Shown: piece after piece, positions 1-8,699 of the stretch
Numbering within the stretch: position 1 is the first letter of the stretch
Layout: each line of letters begins with the position of its first letter
Assembly: GCA_014381485.1 (NCBI GenBank)
Contig: JACNLN010000081.1
Span: 13,708 to 28,150 of the forward strand
Length of the DNA stretch: 14,443 bases
Direction of reading: 5' to 3'
Origin: Fidelibacterota bacterium
GTDB taxonomy: Bacteria > Fidelibacterota > Marinisomatia > Marinisomatales > CAZVFT01
Made by a program: the position numbers and the translations under genes
Notes under the pieces: generated by a model
Databases searched by the model: none
Seen by the model: only the letters and a program-made list of their open reading frames with translations
Told to the model about the DNA's origin: nothing

Positions 1-1217
1 AGTTCGTAATCTCCAAATCCAGCTGGATCCACAAAAACGAACGTCTTATTGATTAAATAGTATTGCCACCACTGGTAGGATTTTCCATCGGGAGCAAATA
101 AATTTATTTCAATATTATCAGGAGGACCAAACAGGATAAATATCATCCCCATATCGGACCTCCATCCATCTTGAAAAGTTGTGAACTTATCATTTGCATA
201 TTTAACTCGCCTGTAATATTCATCCATCAATTCATTTTCAGTCGTTCCAGGTGACGGATCTTTGGCTTTCCAGAAATCTTTAAACATCTTTTCTTTCTTT
301 TCTGGTTTCAATTTTTTCATCTTTTTTATCTGCTTCCGTTCAGCAATATACACAAGTTGATCAATTGCATCGTCAATATCATAAATGTGACTCGTTAACC
401 CCATCCACCTTATGTCAATCACAATATCTGCGGAAGAGGTTTTCACACCCTGTTCTAATTCCAGTTCAACCTTCACTTTATTACGTAATATGTGCCCAAT
501 TTCAAGCATTAAGTGATCAATTACTACAGGGTTATCTGATGTTCTATGAAATTCTCGTTTTTCCACTATTTCATTATCGTCAGTACGAAACACAGCTCGC
601 ATAATATACTCACCTATCGAAATTCTTGCTTCATAGTAAATAGTTAACAAGGTATCCGTATCAGAAATTCGAGGAGGTAATATGGGAAATCCCATCGAGA
701 AAGGATCCTCTCTCCTCTTTTTTTCGTCAATAAGGAGCAGGTCTGATAATACTACAATATTAGAAAATCGGGTTAGATCTACAACAACTTTACGACGTCC
801 TGACTTACGTGTATCCAGATCAGTTATTTTTACAATAACATCACATTTTGAAGGAGTAATAAAGAAGGATATTTTTTCAAGATGATACTCTTTTGATGAA
901 ATTGTTTCAGTAAACTTCTCTGAAAAAAGAGTACCCACCCATATTTCTTCATCCAATTGACTCCCATTCTCATCCTGGATACTCACATACACTTCATACA
1001 TGGCTTTGAATCCACCCTCAATTCGTAAAAATTGAATGGCTTCATAGGGTAGTTTAATTATGACATCCAAACGGACTCTATCCTTCGAATCCGTAGGATA
1101 TGCTGGTGTAATAACCGTAAAAAATGGCAACCCCAATGATCTTGGCTCACTTTTACCAGCGTGAATGGTGGATATCGTCAGAAATAGAATGAGAAAAATA
1201 TGACGAAGAGGTTTCAT
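1..1217 (-). CDS. GWxTD domain-containing protein, C-terminus cut by window edge
   Basis: Minus-strand frame open from an ATG at 1215-1217 to the window edge, about 405 codons with no stop. The N-terminus is a typical Sec signal (MKPLRHIFLILFLTISTIHA, residues 1-20). A beta-rich region of about 240 residues follows, then a conserved helical stretch (FWKAKDPSPGTTENELMDEY) leading to GWRSD at residues 351-355 (bases 153-167), a variant of the GWxTD signature, followed by ILFGPPD and FVDPAGFGDYEL. This order is characteristic of GWxTD proteins, which are exported proteins of unknown biochemical function in FCB and Acidobacteria genomes. The ATG overlaps the stop of the upstream propeller gene as ATGA (1214-1217), so translation is probably coupled and the two products may work together in the envelope. 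The Shine-Dalgarno sequence is weak. The family call is firm; the role is unknown. Confidence 0.88.
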   Translation of the reverse strand, partial: MKPLRHIFLILFLTISTIHAGKSEPRSLGLPFFTVITPAYPTDSKDRVRLDVIIKLPYEAIQFLRIEGGFKAMYEVYVSIQDENGSQLDEEIWVGTLFSEKFTETISSKEYHLEKISFFITPSKCDVIVKITDLDTRKSGRRKVVVDLTRFSNIVVLSDLLLIDEKKRREDPFSMGFPILPPRISDTDTLLTIYYEARISIGEYIMRAVFRTDDNEIVEKREFHRTSDNPVVIDHLMLEIGHILRNKVKVELELEQGVKTSSADIVIDIRWMGLTSHIYDIDDAIDQLVYIAERKQIKKMKKLKPEKKEKMFKDFWKAKDPSPGTTENELMDEYYRRVKYANDKFTTFQDGWRSDMGMIFILFGPPDNIEINLFAPDGKSYQWWQYYLINKTFVFVDPAGFGDYE

Positions 1218-2914
1218 TTCACATATTTTGTCCACTTGAATTTCACCAATCCATTGGGGGTTCCTAACCAGGCAAGATCACCATCAATGATAATGGAGGT
1301 TACTACATTTGATGGTAACCCATCATTCTTTCGAAACTGGTGAATTCGGTCTGACTCCACATCAAAGAGAATAGTACCATTATTGGTTCCAAGCCATATC
1401 ATTTTACCTATTTTATCTGGATTTTCCAACACGGTTATATCATTAAAATATTGATCAATCAATTGTGATTTTCCTGTATAACGACTCCAATATTCCCGAT
1501 TGTTATCAAAAGCGAGAATACCGTTTTCATCTCCAAAATAGACAACACTGTCGAAAGATACTATAGCTGTAATTGGAGATATCATACCAATTGGTTTCTT
1601 ACCAGTAAATGGATCAACAGGAAGAATATCTTCTCCACTTATGCCATATACTTTAATCTCCTCTTCATCAGGTAACCATCGAATCAACCCAGTTTCAGCG
1701 GAAATCCAAAGATTTATTCCATCCCAGTGTATGTCATAAATGTTTATATGTCTTAAAATATTTTCAAGAATCCACTGTTTCTTCATTCGGGTTTTTGGAT
1801 AAAACTTCACTATACCTTTAGGAGTACCCACGTAGACATAATCCCCATCATAGTCAATACAAGAAATATGCTCATCAGGAAGCCCCTTCAATTCACTCAG
1901 ATGAAACCAGTCTTTTTCACTTTCATCATAGATTAGAATCCCGTCAGTAAGCCCAAACCATATTTCCTCCCCGACCGATACTCCGCAGAGAATTTGGTCA
2001 CTACCCTGATGGAATTCAATCCCCCAGCGATACTTCTCCCAAATCCCTCGATCAAGCTCAAGGTATGTGATTCCTGTTGTTTGAGGATTATCTGTAATTC
2101 CTCCAATCCAAAAACCATTATTCTGTTTCACTATCATTTGAACACTTGTCTGAGCCAGTCCTGCTGGTATCGGTGTTAATTGCTTCATATTTGTATCGCC
2201 ATAAAATGCGGGACCTCCCCAACATCCAAGCCAGATATCCCCGAACCGATCTGCATAAAGTGTCGATATAATGGCTTCCTCAAAATGCGGTCCATGTAAT
2301 ACACCTAACGCATTAATCCAGCCACCAGTAGCTGTAAAATCATTTAAATACGACGGGAGGATCGAAAGATCATTTAGAAGAAAACTGCCCCAGTTTACTT
2401 CGTAGCCTTCTATATTGGAATAAGGCTCGATAAGGTATCCCGACAGATGATCAACTTTCATTATCTGACTGGTGGTTAGCAGCCATAGATAATTGGGACT
2501 GGAACCAATTCCAACAATTTTTTCCCCGGGTCTCAACCCAAGAATTTCCCGATTCACCAGTTCCCAGCTTCGACCACCATCTATAGAATAATTCAATCCC
2601 TTTTTTTGAGAAGCCCCCCATAAAAGATTTGTGGTAAAATCATAATATACCGCTGTGATATTTTCGCTGGCTAATCCTTGAGATGAGGTTATGGGATCAG
2701 CCCAGAATCTCCCAAAAAGATGGTATCTTAAAATCCCTCCATTACTCCCAAAATAAATAAATTCATTTCCCTCACTGATGGAGGTAATGTAAGAACTGTT
2801 CCTATAAGTTATCCAATCCCAGGGATCATAATTGATATTTTTCTGAGAAAAGGTTGTAAAGGGATAACAAAGGAAAAGAAGAGGAACAATAATTAGACGG
2901 GATATCCGCACCAA
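1214..2914 (-). CDS. secreted two-component-type beta-propeller protein
   Basis: 566 codons. Residues 1-23 form a Sec signal peptide (basic start, hydrophobic LIIVPLLFLCYPF, then TTFSQ). The rest is built of repeated propeller blades with the pattern [LVI]W-[LIV]-G-x-x-x-G-[LI]: for example IYFGSNGGILRY, IWFGLTDGILIY, VYVGTPKGIVKF, LWISAETGLIRW, VYFGDENGILAF, IWLGTNNGTILF and LAWLGTPNGLVKF. An Asp-box (SIDGGRSW) lies near residue 112. These are the reg_prop type of blades found in the sensor part of hybrid two-component systems, but no histidine kinase, response regulator or membrane anchor follows, so this is a stand-alone exported protein. The start is TTG (2912-2914) or the next codon GTG (2909-2911); no in-frame ATG is near, and there is only a weak GAG upstream. 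It lies 7 bp after the kinase gene and overlaps the GWxTD gene by 4 bp. Ligand and role are unknown. Confidence 0.85.
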   Translation of the reverse strand: MVRISRLIIVPLLFLCYPFTTFSQKNINYDPWDWITYRNSSYITSISEGNEFIYFGSNGGILRYHLFGRFWADPITSSQGLASENITAVYYDFTTNLLWGASQKKGLNYSIDGGRSWELVNREILGLRPGEKIVGIGSSPNYLWLLTTSQIMKVDHLSGYLIEPYSNIEGYEVNWGSFLLNDLSILPSYLNDFTATGGWINALGVLHGPHFEEAIISTLYADRFGDIWLGCWGGPAFYGDTNMKQLTPIPAGLAQTSVQMIVKQNNGFWIGGITDNPQTTGITYLELDRGIWEKYRWGIEFHQGSDQILCGVSVGEEIWFGLTDGILIYDESEKDWFHLSELKGLPDEHISCIDYDGDYVYVGTPKGIVKFYPKTRMKKQWILENILRHINIYDIHWDGINLWISAETGLIRWLPDEEEIKVYGISGEDILPVDPFTGKKPIGMISPITAIVSFDSVVYFGDENGILAFDNNREYWSRYTGKSQLIDQYFNDITVLENPDKIGKMIWLGTNNGTILFDVESDRIHQFRKNDGLPSNVVTSIIIDGDLAWLGTPNGLVKFKWTKYVK

Positions 2915-2921
2915 TGTTAAC

Positions 2922-3905
2922 TCAGGAATTGTGGTGCACGATAATTTCGTGTAGCTTTTCTTTTGAGATAGGAACCACTCCTACTTCTTCACAAACTCTA
3001 CCTGCAGCATAGTTTGCCAGTGTAGTTGCTTCCACTCCGGAAGCTCCTGATATATGAGCAAGGCAGAAAGTCGCAATGACAGTATCCCCAGCTCCCGATA
3101 CATCGTGAACTTTTCGAGCCTTTGTGGAAATGTGATGATACCCTGATGAATCAAAGAGGGTCATTCCCTTCTCACCTCTCGTGATAAGTACCATCTCACA
3201 ATCTAACTTTTCTAGTAATTTCTGTCCACCTTCTAAAAATTTTTCCTCATCCTCAATTTTAAAATTCAATACCGTAGCAGTTTCCTGAAGATTGGGCTTG
3301 ATCAAAGTTATTCCTTGATAATCTAAAAAATTGTTAATTTTTGGATCGACATAAATGGGGATCGAATGCTGATGGCAGATTTCAATCACACCATTGATCA
3401 ACTCTTGGTTAAATAACCCCTTATCATAATCCTCCAGAATAAGGGCATCACAATCATTGATTTTCTTATGGATGGATTCCAACATCACACGAATCAGTTC
3501 ATCACTCAAGGGAGTATGAACCTCCCAATCCGCCCTTACAACCTGTTGACTGTGGGCAATTATGCGCGTTTTGACAGTGGTTGGTCTTGAAGGATCCACA
3601 AGAATTCCACTATCATCAATGCTGTTTTCAGAGAATACATTTTTCAAAATAGTTCCATTCTGATCATCACCGACAACACCGAGAATCGTCACATTTGCGC
3701 CAAAGTTTGCCAAATTGCAAGCAACATTGCCTGCGCCACCAGGATTGCTGCTTGACGATTCAATGTGTACGATAGGTACGGGAGCCTCAGGTGAAATTCT
3801 TGTCGCTTTTCCCCAGAGGTAATTATCTAACATCAAATCACCTATTACAAGAATCCTCTGCTGAGAAAATAGCTTCTCTAACTGTTTGTATCTTGTAACT
3901 TTCAT
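2922..3905 (-). CDS. PfkB-family sugar kinase, RfaE1/HldE kinase-domain type
   Basis: 327 residues, the size of the kinase half of HldE. The likely reaction is ATP-dependent phosphorylation of D-glycero-beta-D-manno-heptose 7-phosphate at C1, an early cytoplasmic step to ADP-heptose for lipopolysaccharide core. Visible motifs are the start RILVIGDLMLDNYLWG, RISPEAPVP at 36-44, the first PfkB signature GGAGNVA at 56-62, EDYDKGL at 158-164, DPK and KPNLQE near 187-208, TRGEKGM at 242-248, and the second signature DVSGAGDT at 268-275 with catalytic Asp274. The nucleotidyltransferase domain of bifunctional HldE is absent, so an HldC-like partner would have to lie elsewhere. Good Shine-Dalgarno (GGAGAG) before the ATG. 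The start overlaps the gpmI stop as ATGA (3902-3905). A related PfkB kinase with another sugar substrate cannot be excluded, but RISPEAPVP favours the RfaE1 group. Confidence 0.88.
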   Translation of the reverse strand: MKVTRYKQLEKLFSQQRILVIGDLMLDNYLWGKATRISPEAPVPIVHIESSSSNPGGAGNVACNLANFGANVTILGVVGDDQNGTILKNVFSENSIDDSGILVDPSRPTTVKTRIIAHSQQVVRADWEVHTPLSDELIRVMLESIHKKINDCDALILEDYDKGLFNQELINGVIEICHQHSIPIYVDPKINNFLDYQGITLIKPNLQETATVLNFKIEDEEKFLEGGQKLLEKLDCEMVLITRGEKGMTLFDSSGYHHISTKARKVHDVSGAGDTVIATFCLAHISGASGVEATTLANYAAGRVCEEVGVVPISKEKLHEIIVHHNS

Positions 3906-5428
3906 TTTCTCTCCAAAAGTGTGTTTCCTGTCATTTCTTTCGGAATCGGAATACCTAAATAATCTAAAATTGTGGGAGCAATATCTGATAATCTGCCCTC
4001 AGGAAGCAAGTTGTAATTATCTTCAGGGTCTAAAACTACAAAAGGCACCTTATTAAGCGTATGTGCTGTATGAATTTCACCTGTGGAATTATCTACCATT
4101 TCTTCCAGATTTCCATGATCTGAGGTGAGAAAAATTGTTCCCCCCTTCCCCTTCACTGCATTCAAGATTTCCGCAAGGGATTGATCAATGGTTTCAATAG
4201 CAGTAATAGCGGCACTCAGACTTCCTGTATGCCCCACCATATCAGGATTGGCAAAATTCATAATGATGCAATCATAACGATCAGATTCGATAGCATTCAA
4301 AACCTTTTTTACCACTTCTGGGGCGCTCATTTCAGGCTGAAGATCATACGTTGCTACTTTGGGAGAAGGAACCAAAATATGATCTTCATTTAGAAACGGT
4401 GTCTCCTCTCCACCATTGAAGAAATAGGTTACATGAGCATATTTTTCAGTCTCTGCAATTCGGAGTTGCCGATATTTCTCCTGAGCTAGTATCTCGGGGA
4501 AAATATTTTTTAATGATATTGGAGGAAAAAGAAATGGAAATGTAAAACGATTATCATACGAGGACATCGTTGTACAAAATATCGGCAGGTCATTACGGAC
4601 AAATTCCTGGAAATCCGCATCCCCCAAACTTTGAGTTATTTGTCTCATGCGATCTGCTCGAAAATTAAACATAAGAACAGCGTCATCATCATTGATGGAA
4701 TGTATCTTCCCATTTCCGTCTTTAATGATAATTGGTTTAATGAATTCGTCGGTTATTCCATCAGCATATGAATCACGAATGGCCTTCAGTGGATCTTTTG
4801 TTATTTTTCCAATACTTTTTCTCGTAGCATTGTAGGCAATCTGGGTCCGATCCCAACGCTTGTCGCGATCCATAGCGTAATACCTGCCCATAATTGTTGC
4901 TAATTCCCCAGTTTCCAGAACAGTCATTTTTTTAATGGTTTCCTCCACATAACCGATACCAGCTGTTGGAGAGGTATCTCTACCGTCGGTAATGGCGTGA
5001 AGAAAGACCCTATCTATTTCGTTTTCTCGTATTAGTGAGAGGATAGAAAATAGGTGATTGATATGGCTATGTACACCCCCATCAGATAAAAGACCGATAA
5101 GATGTAAGTTCACCCCATTGGATTTCACATAATTTAACAGGTCAATAAATTCATGTATATCCTTAAACTGGTTTTTTTCGATGGAATGATTGATCCTCAC
5201 AAGATCCTGTTTAACAATCCGACCTGCTCCAATCGTCATATGTCCAACTTCAGAATTTCCCATTACTCCATCAGGAAGTCCTACAGCTGTACCGGAGGTT
5301 TCTAACCTGGAACAGGGATAGTTCTCTATTAGGTCATCCAAGACGGGGGTTTTCGCAATTTTGAAAGCATTAGCTTCAGATTCATTCCGTAGTCCCAATC
5401 CATCAATAATAATTAAAATGAATTTCAT
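3902..5428 (-). CDS. gpmI: 2,3-bisphosphoglycerate-independent phosphoglycerate mutase
   Basis: 508 residues, the normal size for the enzyme that interconverts 3- and 2-phosphoglycerate in glycolysis and gluconeogenesis, with two metal ions and a phosphoserine intermediate. Motifs: metal-site IIDGLG (Asp9); GNSEVGH with catalytic Ser59; HAITDGRDTSP; GRYYAMDRDKRW; NFRADRMRQI; FFNGGEE; NFANPDMVGHTG; TSDHGNLE; and the final HTAHTLNKVPF. The frame is open upstream to 5485, but the 19 extra residues are unlike the family and would overlap the PspC gene. The ATG at 5426-5428 begins the conserved MKFILIIIDGLG and has AGAGGTG about 10 bases before it, inside the end of the PspC gene. It therefore lies 7 bp after the PspC stop. 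It overlaps the next gene by 4 bp. Confidence 0.96.
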   Translation of the reverse strand: MKFILIIIDGLGLRNESEANAFKIAKTPVLDDLIENYPCSRLETSGTAVGLPDGVMGNSEVGHMTIGAGRIVKQDLVRINHSIEKNQFKDIHEFIDLLNYVKSNGVNLHLIGLLSDGGVHSHINHLFSILSLIRENEIDRVFLHAITDGRDTSPTAGIGYVEETIKKMTVLETGELATIMGRYYAMDRDKRWDRTQIAYNATRKSIGKITKDPLKAIRDSYADGITDEFIKPIIIKDGNGKIHSINDDDAVLMFNFRADRMRQITQSLGDADFQEFVRNDLPIFCTTMSSYDNRFTFPFLFPPISLKNIFPEILAQEKYRQLRIAETEKYAHVTYFFNGGEETPFLNEDHILVPSPKVATYDLQPEMSAPEVVKKVLNAIESDRYDCIIMNFANPDMVGHTGSLSAAITAIETIDQSLAEILNAVKGKGGTIFLTSDHGNLEEMVDNSTGEIHTAHTLNKVPFVVLDPEDNYNLLPEGRLSDIAPTILDYLGIPIPKEMTGNTLLERK

Positions 5429-5435
5429 GTCCCGG

Positions 5436-6053
5436 TTACACCTCTTCCTCTGTGGAGTTTGTACGCAGAAAAAACACCAAAACAATATACAGTATTAATC
5501 CAATTCCACCGCTAACAAAAGTACCAAACAGCCATATAAAACGCACTATCGTCGGATCAAAATCAAAATACTCAGCTACCCCGCCACATACACCTGCTAT
5601 TTTTCGATCGGTGGAAGATAAATATATGGCTGATTTGACTTGAGAATAGTCTCCTTTTTTAAATAACTCAGGTTTACGAATGTAGAAGTAATAACCAGCT
5701 CCCAACAATAATATTATTGAAATTACCCAGCTCCCTGTAAATTCCCAGAATTGGTTCCAGAACAGTTGAAAGAAATGGTGATGTTGTACGATAAAGAATA
5801 AAGTGACAAGAATAATTACAGGTATCCAAGTGGTAGATCGTCTATGATCCTTTTTGGTTCCTTTAGCTTCTGGAATGATGATTGTACCAATGATGTACGC
5901 GATAATTCCAGATCCACTAAAAAGTGTAAATAGGAGCCAGATAATTCGAACAATCTTTGAATCAATATCGAAGTATTCAGCAATACCACCACATACCCCG
6001 GTAATGACCCGATCATCCAAAGATTTGGATAATTTCTTATAACTATTCATCAT
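5436..6053 (-). CDS. tandem PspC-domain membrane protein
   Basis: 205 residues containing two complete PspC domains. The first, at residues 5-62, reads SLDDRVITGVCGGIAEYFDI then a hydrophobic VRIIWLLFTLFSGSGIIAYIIGTIIIP. The second, at about 145-198, reads STDRKIAGVCGGVAEYFDF then VRFIWLFGTFVSGGIGLILYIVLVFF. Between them are a basic stretch (KGTKKDHRRS), two further hydrophobic segments and a short soluble linker, so about four membrane spans in the inner membrane are expected. PspC domains take part in the phage-shock membrane-stress response in enterobacteria; no pspA, pspB or pspF lies nearby, so a stress role is inference. Two adjacent ATGs (6053, 6050) could start it; both lie inside the end of the preceding hydrolase gene (11-bp overlap). 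Confidence 0.87.
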   Translation of the reverse strand: MMNSYKKLSKSLDDRVITGVCGGIAEYFDIDSKIVRIIWLLFTLFSGSGIIAYIIGTIIIPEAKGTKKDHRRSTTWIPVIILVTLFFIVQHHHFFQLFWNQFWEFTGSWVISIILLLGAGYYFYIRKPELFKKGDYSQVKSAIYLSSTDRKIAGVCGGVAEYFDFDPTIVRFIWLFGTFVSGGIGLILYIVLVFFLRTNSTEEEV

Positions 6054-6999
6054 ACTGACCGAGTGACATCAGATGTGTTTCCACGCTTTCAGCCAAAGCG
6101 GTTAAATTATATCCTCCTTCCAGACTGGAGAGTAATTTTCCGTTTGAAACTTCCGTGGCAAGTTTAACCATAATTTGAGTCATTTCACGATAGGCATCCG
6201 TGGAAAGTTCCATACCTGCCATAGGATCAAGCTGATGTGCATCGAATCCCGCCGATAAAATAATCAATTCAGGGGAAAATTTCATAACAATATCAGGAAT
6301 CTTATTCTGAAATATATCCAGATACTCTTTATCTCCACATCCTACTGATAATGGAAAATTGATGGTGGTTCCCAATCCTTCCCCGTAGCCAGTTTCCTCC
6401 TGGCTACCTGTACCCGGATAGAAGGGGTATTGATGAATACTGATGTAAAAAATATTGGGATCTCTTTCAAAAATGTGTTGCGTACCATTTCCGTGGTGAA
6501 CATCCCAATCGAGAATCAATACTTTCTGGATTTCATAACGGGATTGGGCATAGCGAGCGGCGATAGCTACGTTGTTAAATAAACAAAATCCCATAGCTGT
6601 ATCAACTTCTGCGTGATGTCCTGGAGGTCTAACGGCACAAAAAGCGGTGTGTAGTTCCCCAGTAAAGAGACCATCAATTGCTCCCACCATCCCCCCCACC
6701 GCCAGTAATGCAACCCTGTGGGAATCAACACAGATTCCTGTGTCTCCAGAATCAAGGTATGAGTAACCCATATCACAAGTTGTTTTAACATGCTCAATAT
6801 AGTAATCAGGATGAACTAACTTTATAATTTCAGGATTGGCTGATGTTGGAGAAACCTTTTCCAGTTTTTCCCACATAGGAGATTTCTGCAACCGGTTGAC
6901 AATTGATGTAAGTCTCTGTGGAGACTCAGGATGACCTGTCCCTGTTAGATGGTTGAGGTAATCAGGAATGTAGATAAAACCAGTTCTATTAGGTAACAT
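6043..6999 (-). CDS. histone deacetylase-family zinc hydrolase (AcuC/HDAC-like)
   Basis: 318 residues, the usual size for bacterial class II-like arginase-fold deacetylases. Landmarks: GHPESPQR at 22-29, RPPGHH with the charge-relay His pair 128-129, GFCLFNNVAIAA at 137-148, DWDVHHGNGT with zinc ligands Asp166 and His168, SAGFDAHQLDP carrying the third zinc ligand, and GGYN near the C-terminus supplying the active-site Tyr. It therefore looks catalytically complete and would remove acetyl or related acyl groups in the cytoplasm. The substrate cannot be read from sequence: acetyl-CoA synthetase lysines, acetylpolyamines and other small amides are all known for the family. The ATG has no clear Shine-Dalgarno; the gene begins 15 bp after the ATPase gene and overlaps the PspC start, so it is probably translated from the same message. 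Confidence 0.93.
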   Translation of the reverse strand: MLPNRTGFIYIPDYLNHLTGTGHPESPQRLTSIVNRLQKSPMWEKLEKVSPTSANPEIIKLVHPDYYIEHVKTTCDMGYSYLDSGDTGICVDSHRVALLAVGGMVGAIDGLFTGELHTAFCAVRPPGHHAEVDTAMGFCLFNNVAIAARYAQSRYEIQKVLILDWDVHHGNGTQHIFERDPNIFYISIHQYPFYPGTGSQEETGYGEGLGTTINFPLSVGCGDKEYLDIFQNKIPDIVMKFSPELIILSAGFDAHQLDPMAGMELSTDAYREMTQIMVKLATEVSNGKLLSSLEGGYNLTALAESVETHLMSLGQYDE

Positions 7000-7014
7000 A
7001 ATGGAAAAAACGGT

Positions 7015-7680
7015 TTAACTTTTATAAGATCGAACCTTCGAAATATGTCCATTATCCAGATAAACTACCACAGTTGCAAAATTCCGAAGAGAATTGGCCT
7101 CAGTAGTTGAGAGAATCACCGTCGTTCCCCTTGATTTTACAGTGTTTAGAATTCGTCGGTTGAACTCCCTTTTGAGTTTCGTATCAAAGTTCATCCCATA
7201 ATCATCAATGACCAGTACTTTTGGGTCTGATTCTATAACAGAAATGAGATGAACCCGATACCGTAATCCAGACGAAAGCTCATCCATCAGGAGATTCCAC
7301 TCACTAGAATGGCGAGGTTTTTTGAAGTAATTTTGTTTAATTTCTTCAAATCTTTCTGGAACATTTACGTTGAAATAATCACGAACTTTTCCTTTGTATC
7401 TATCAACCTCATCAAGAACACTGATATCTGCGGGAAGTTTTACTTTCCCCAACCAGCTTTTCTGATAGGGTTCTTTCTCATAAAATACCTGACCCTCGGT
7501 AGGAACAAGCCTACCAGTGAGTACTTTAAGCAGGGTGGTTTTACCAGAACCTGTACGTCCAACGATACCATAAATCGTCCCCCGATGAAACTGAAACTTG
7601 GAAATTTTCAAAGCAATTCTATCATTGTAGGAAACAGTTACATTTTTCAGTTCAAAAATTGGCACTTGAATTCTATTCAT
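7015..7680 (-). CDS. orphan ABC-type ATPase with degenerate motifs
   Basis: 221 residues from the ATG at 7678-7680, chosen because AAGGAG stands about 8 bases upstream; an ATG at 7701 would add 7 residues but lacks a good site. ABC nucleotide-binding fold: A-loop Tyr18, Walker A GRTGSGKT at 41-48, signature region LSSGL at 135-139 instead of LSGGQ, and Walker B VLVIDD at 155-160, with Asp160 where the catalytic Glu normally stands. The D-loop is MNFD. Where a switch His is expected there is STTE at 191-194. ATP binding looks intact, but hydrolysis may be slow or altered. No permease or substrate-binding gene is adjacent; neighbours are trxB and a deacetylase-like hydrolase. It could serve a membrane partner elsewhere or be a regulatory ATPase. 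An 89-bp gap separates it from trxB and may hold a promoter for the seven genes that follow. Confidence 0.82.
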   Translation of the reverse strand: MNRIQVPIFELKNVTVSYNDRIALKISKFQFHRGTIYGIVGRTGSGKTTLLKVLTGRLVPTEGQVFYEKEPYQKSWLGKVKLPADISVLDEVDRYKGKVRDYFNVNVPERFEEIKQNYFKKPRHSSEWNLLMDELSSGLRYRVHLISVIESDPKVLVIDDYGMNFDTKLKREFNRRILNTVKSRGTTVILSTTEANSLRNFATVVVYLDNGHISKVRSYKS

Positions 7681-7769
7681 AATACTCTCCTTCTGAAACA
7701 TATATACATACTTTTTTATTCAACCGAATCATATCGGTGTATTACAAGGTATGGGGATAATGAGAAGAG

Positions 7770-8699
7770 CTATTGTTGGACTTCAAGCCAACGTTCAGCG
7801 TCTAAAGCTGCCATACAGCCACTTCCTGCTGCAGTAATGGCTTGTCGGTAAATATAATCCTGAACATCCCCAGCCGAAAATACACCCTCAACTGAGGTTT
7901 TGGTCGAACCATCTTTCGTGATAATATAACCTCTGGAGTCCATATCCAGTTGTCCTTTAAAAAGGGATGTATTGGGAACATGACCGATAGCAAAAAATAC
8001 ACCATCACAATTCACTTCACGAGTCTCATTTGTTACCGTATCACGTAGAATAACACCTGTTACACCAGTATCTTCTTTCCCAACGACTTCTTCAATGACA
8101 GCATTCCAGATAATATTAATCTTGGGATTTTTAAAAACCCTTTCCTGCATAATTCTTGAAGCCCTGAGCTCATCTCTGCGATGGACAATGGATACCTTGG
8201 AGGCAAATTTAGTTAAAAAGATCGCCTCTTCCATAGCGGCATCACCACCCCCAATCACGAGGACTTCCTTACCTTGATAGAAAAATCCATCGCACGTAGC
8301 ACAAACAGAAACACCCTTTCCAATGAATTTTTTCTCCGACTCCAGACCCAATAAGTTTGCGCTGGCTCCCGTAGCAATTATGAGTGTCTCTGATTTATAG
8401 AGTTCATTACCTACCCATACTTTAAAAGGCCTTTCAGAAAGGTCAACCTTGGTAACTTGTTTGAATAGAACATCAGTCCCAAACCGTATCGCTTGATTTT
8501 TAAATAGCTCCATTATCTCGGGACCCATAATACCTTCAGGAAAACCTGGATAATTCTCTACTTCCGTGGTTATCGTTAGTTGTCCACCGGGTTGATTCCC
8601 CTCAAAAAGAAGGGGACTCATATTTGCTCGTGCTGTGTATATTGCCGCTGTTAATCCAGCGGGACCCGAACCAATAATAATGACCTTTCTTACTACCAT
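7770..8699 (-). CDS. trxB: thioredoxin reductase
   Basis: 309 residues, the typical length of the low-molecular-weight FAD enzyme that reduces thioredoxin with NADPH. The FAD-binding motif GSGPAG is at 10-15, the redox-active CATC at 133-136, the NADPH-binding GGGDAAMEEA from 149, and the 2'-phosphate-binding HRRDELR at 172-178, which argues for NADPH rather than ferredoxin-type donors. The C-terminal FAD signature GVFSAGDVQD and the ITAAGSGCMAA stretch are also present. The ATG follows the trxA stop with no spacer (TAA then ATG), and AGGGTGA inside the end of trxA is a plausible ribosome site, so the two proteins of the redox pair are made from one message. Confidence 0.97.
   Translation of the reverse strand: MVVRKVIIIGSGPAGLTAAIYTARANMSPLLFEGNQPGGQLTITTEVENYPGFPEGIMGPEIMELFKNQAIRFGTDVLFKQVTKVDLSERPFKVWVGNELYKSETLIIATGASANLLGLESEKKFIGKGVSVCATCDGFFYQGKEVLVIGGGDAAMEEAIFLTKFASKVSIVHRRDELRASRIMQERVFKNPKINIIWNAVIEEVVGKEDTGVTGVILRDTVTNETREVNCDGVFFAIGHVPNTSLFKGQLDMDSRGYIITKDGSTKTSVEGVFSAGDVQDYIYRQAITAAGSGCMAALDAERWLEVQQ

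Noticed and set aside
365..885. Two plus-strand frames at 365-604 and 682-885
   Set aside because: Both are antisense to the GWxTD gene, whose signal peptide and family motifs fix the minus strand as coding.
5429..5485. 19-codon upstream extension of gpmI
   Set aside because: It overlaps the PspC gene, is unlike the family, and the ATG at 5428 has its own ribosome site and the conserved N-terminus.
7702..7769. Terminator between trxB and the ATPase gene (accga/tcggt hairpin near 7728-7743)
   Set aside because: The stem is only 5 bp and no T-run follows on the minus strand.
7309..7851. 180-codon plus-strand frame
   Set aside because: Antisense to the ABC ATPase and the 3' end of trxB, both clearly coding; composition has no domain signal.
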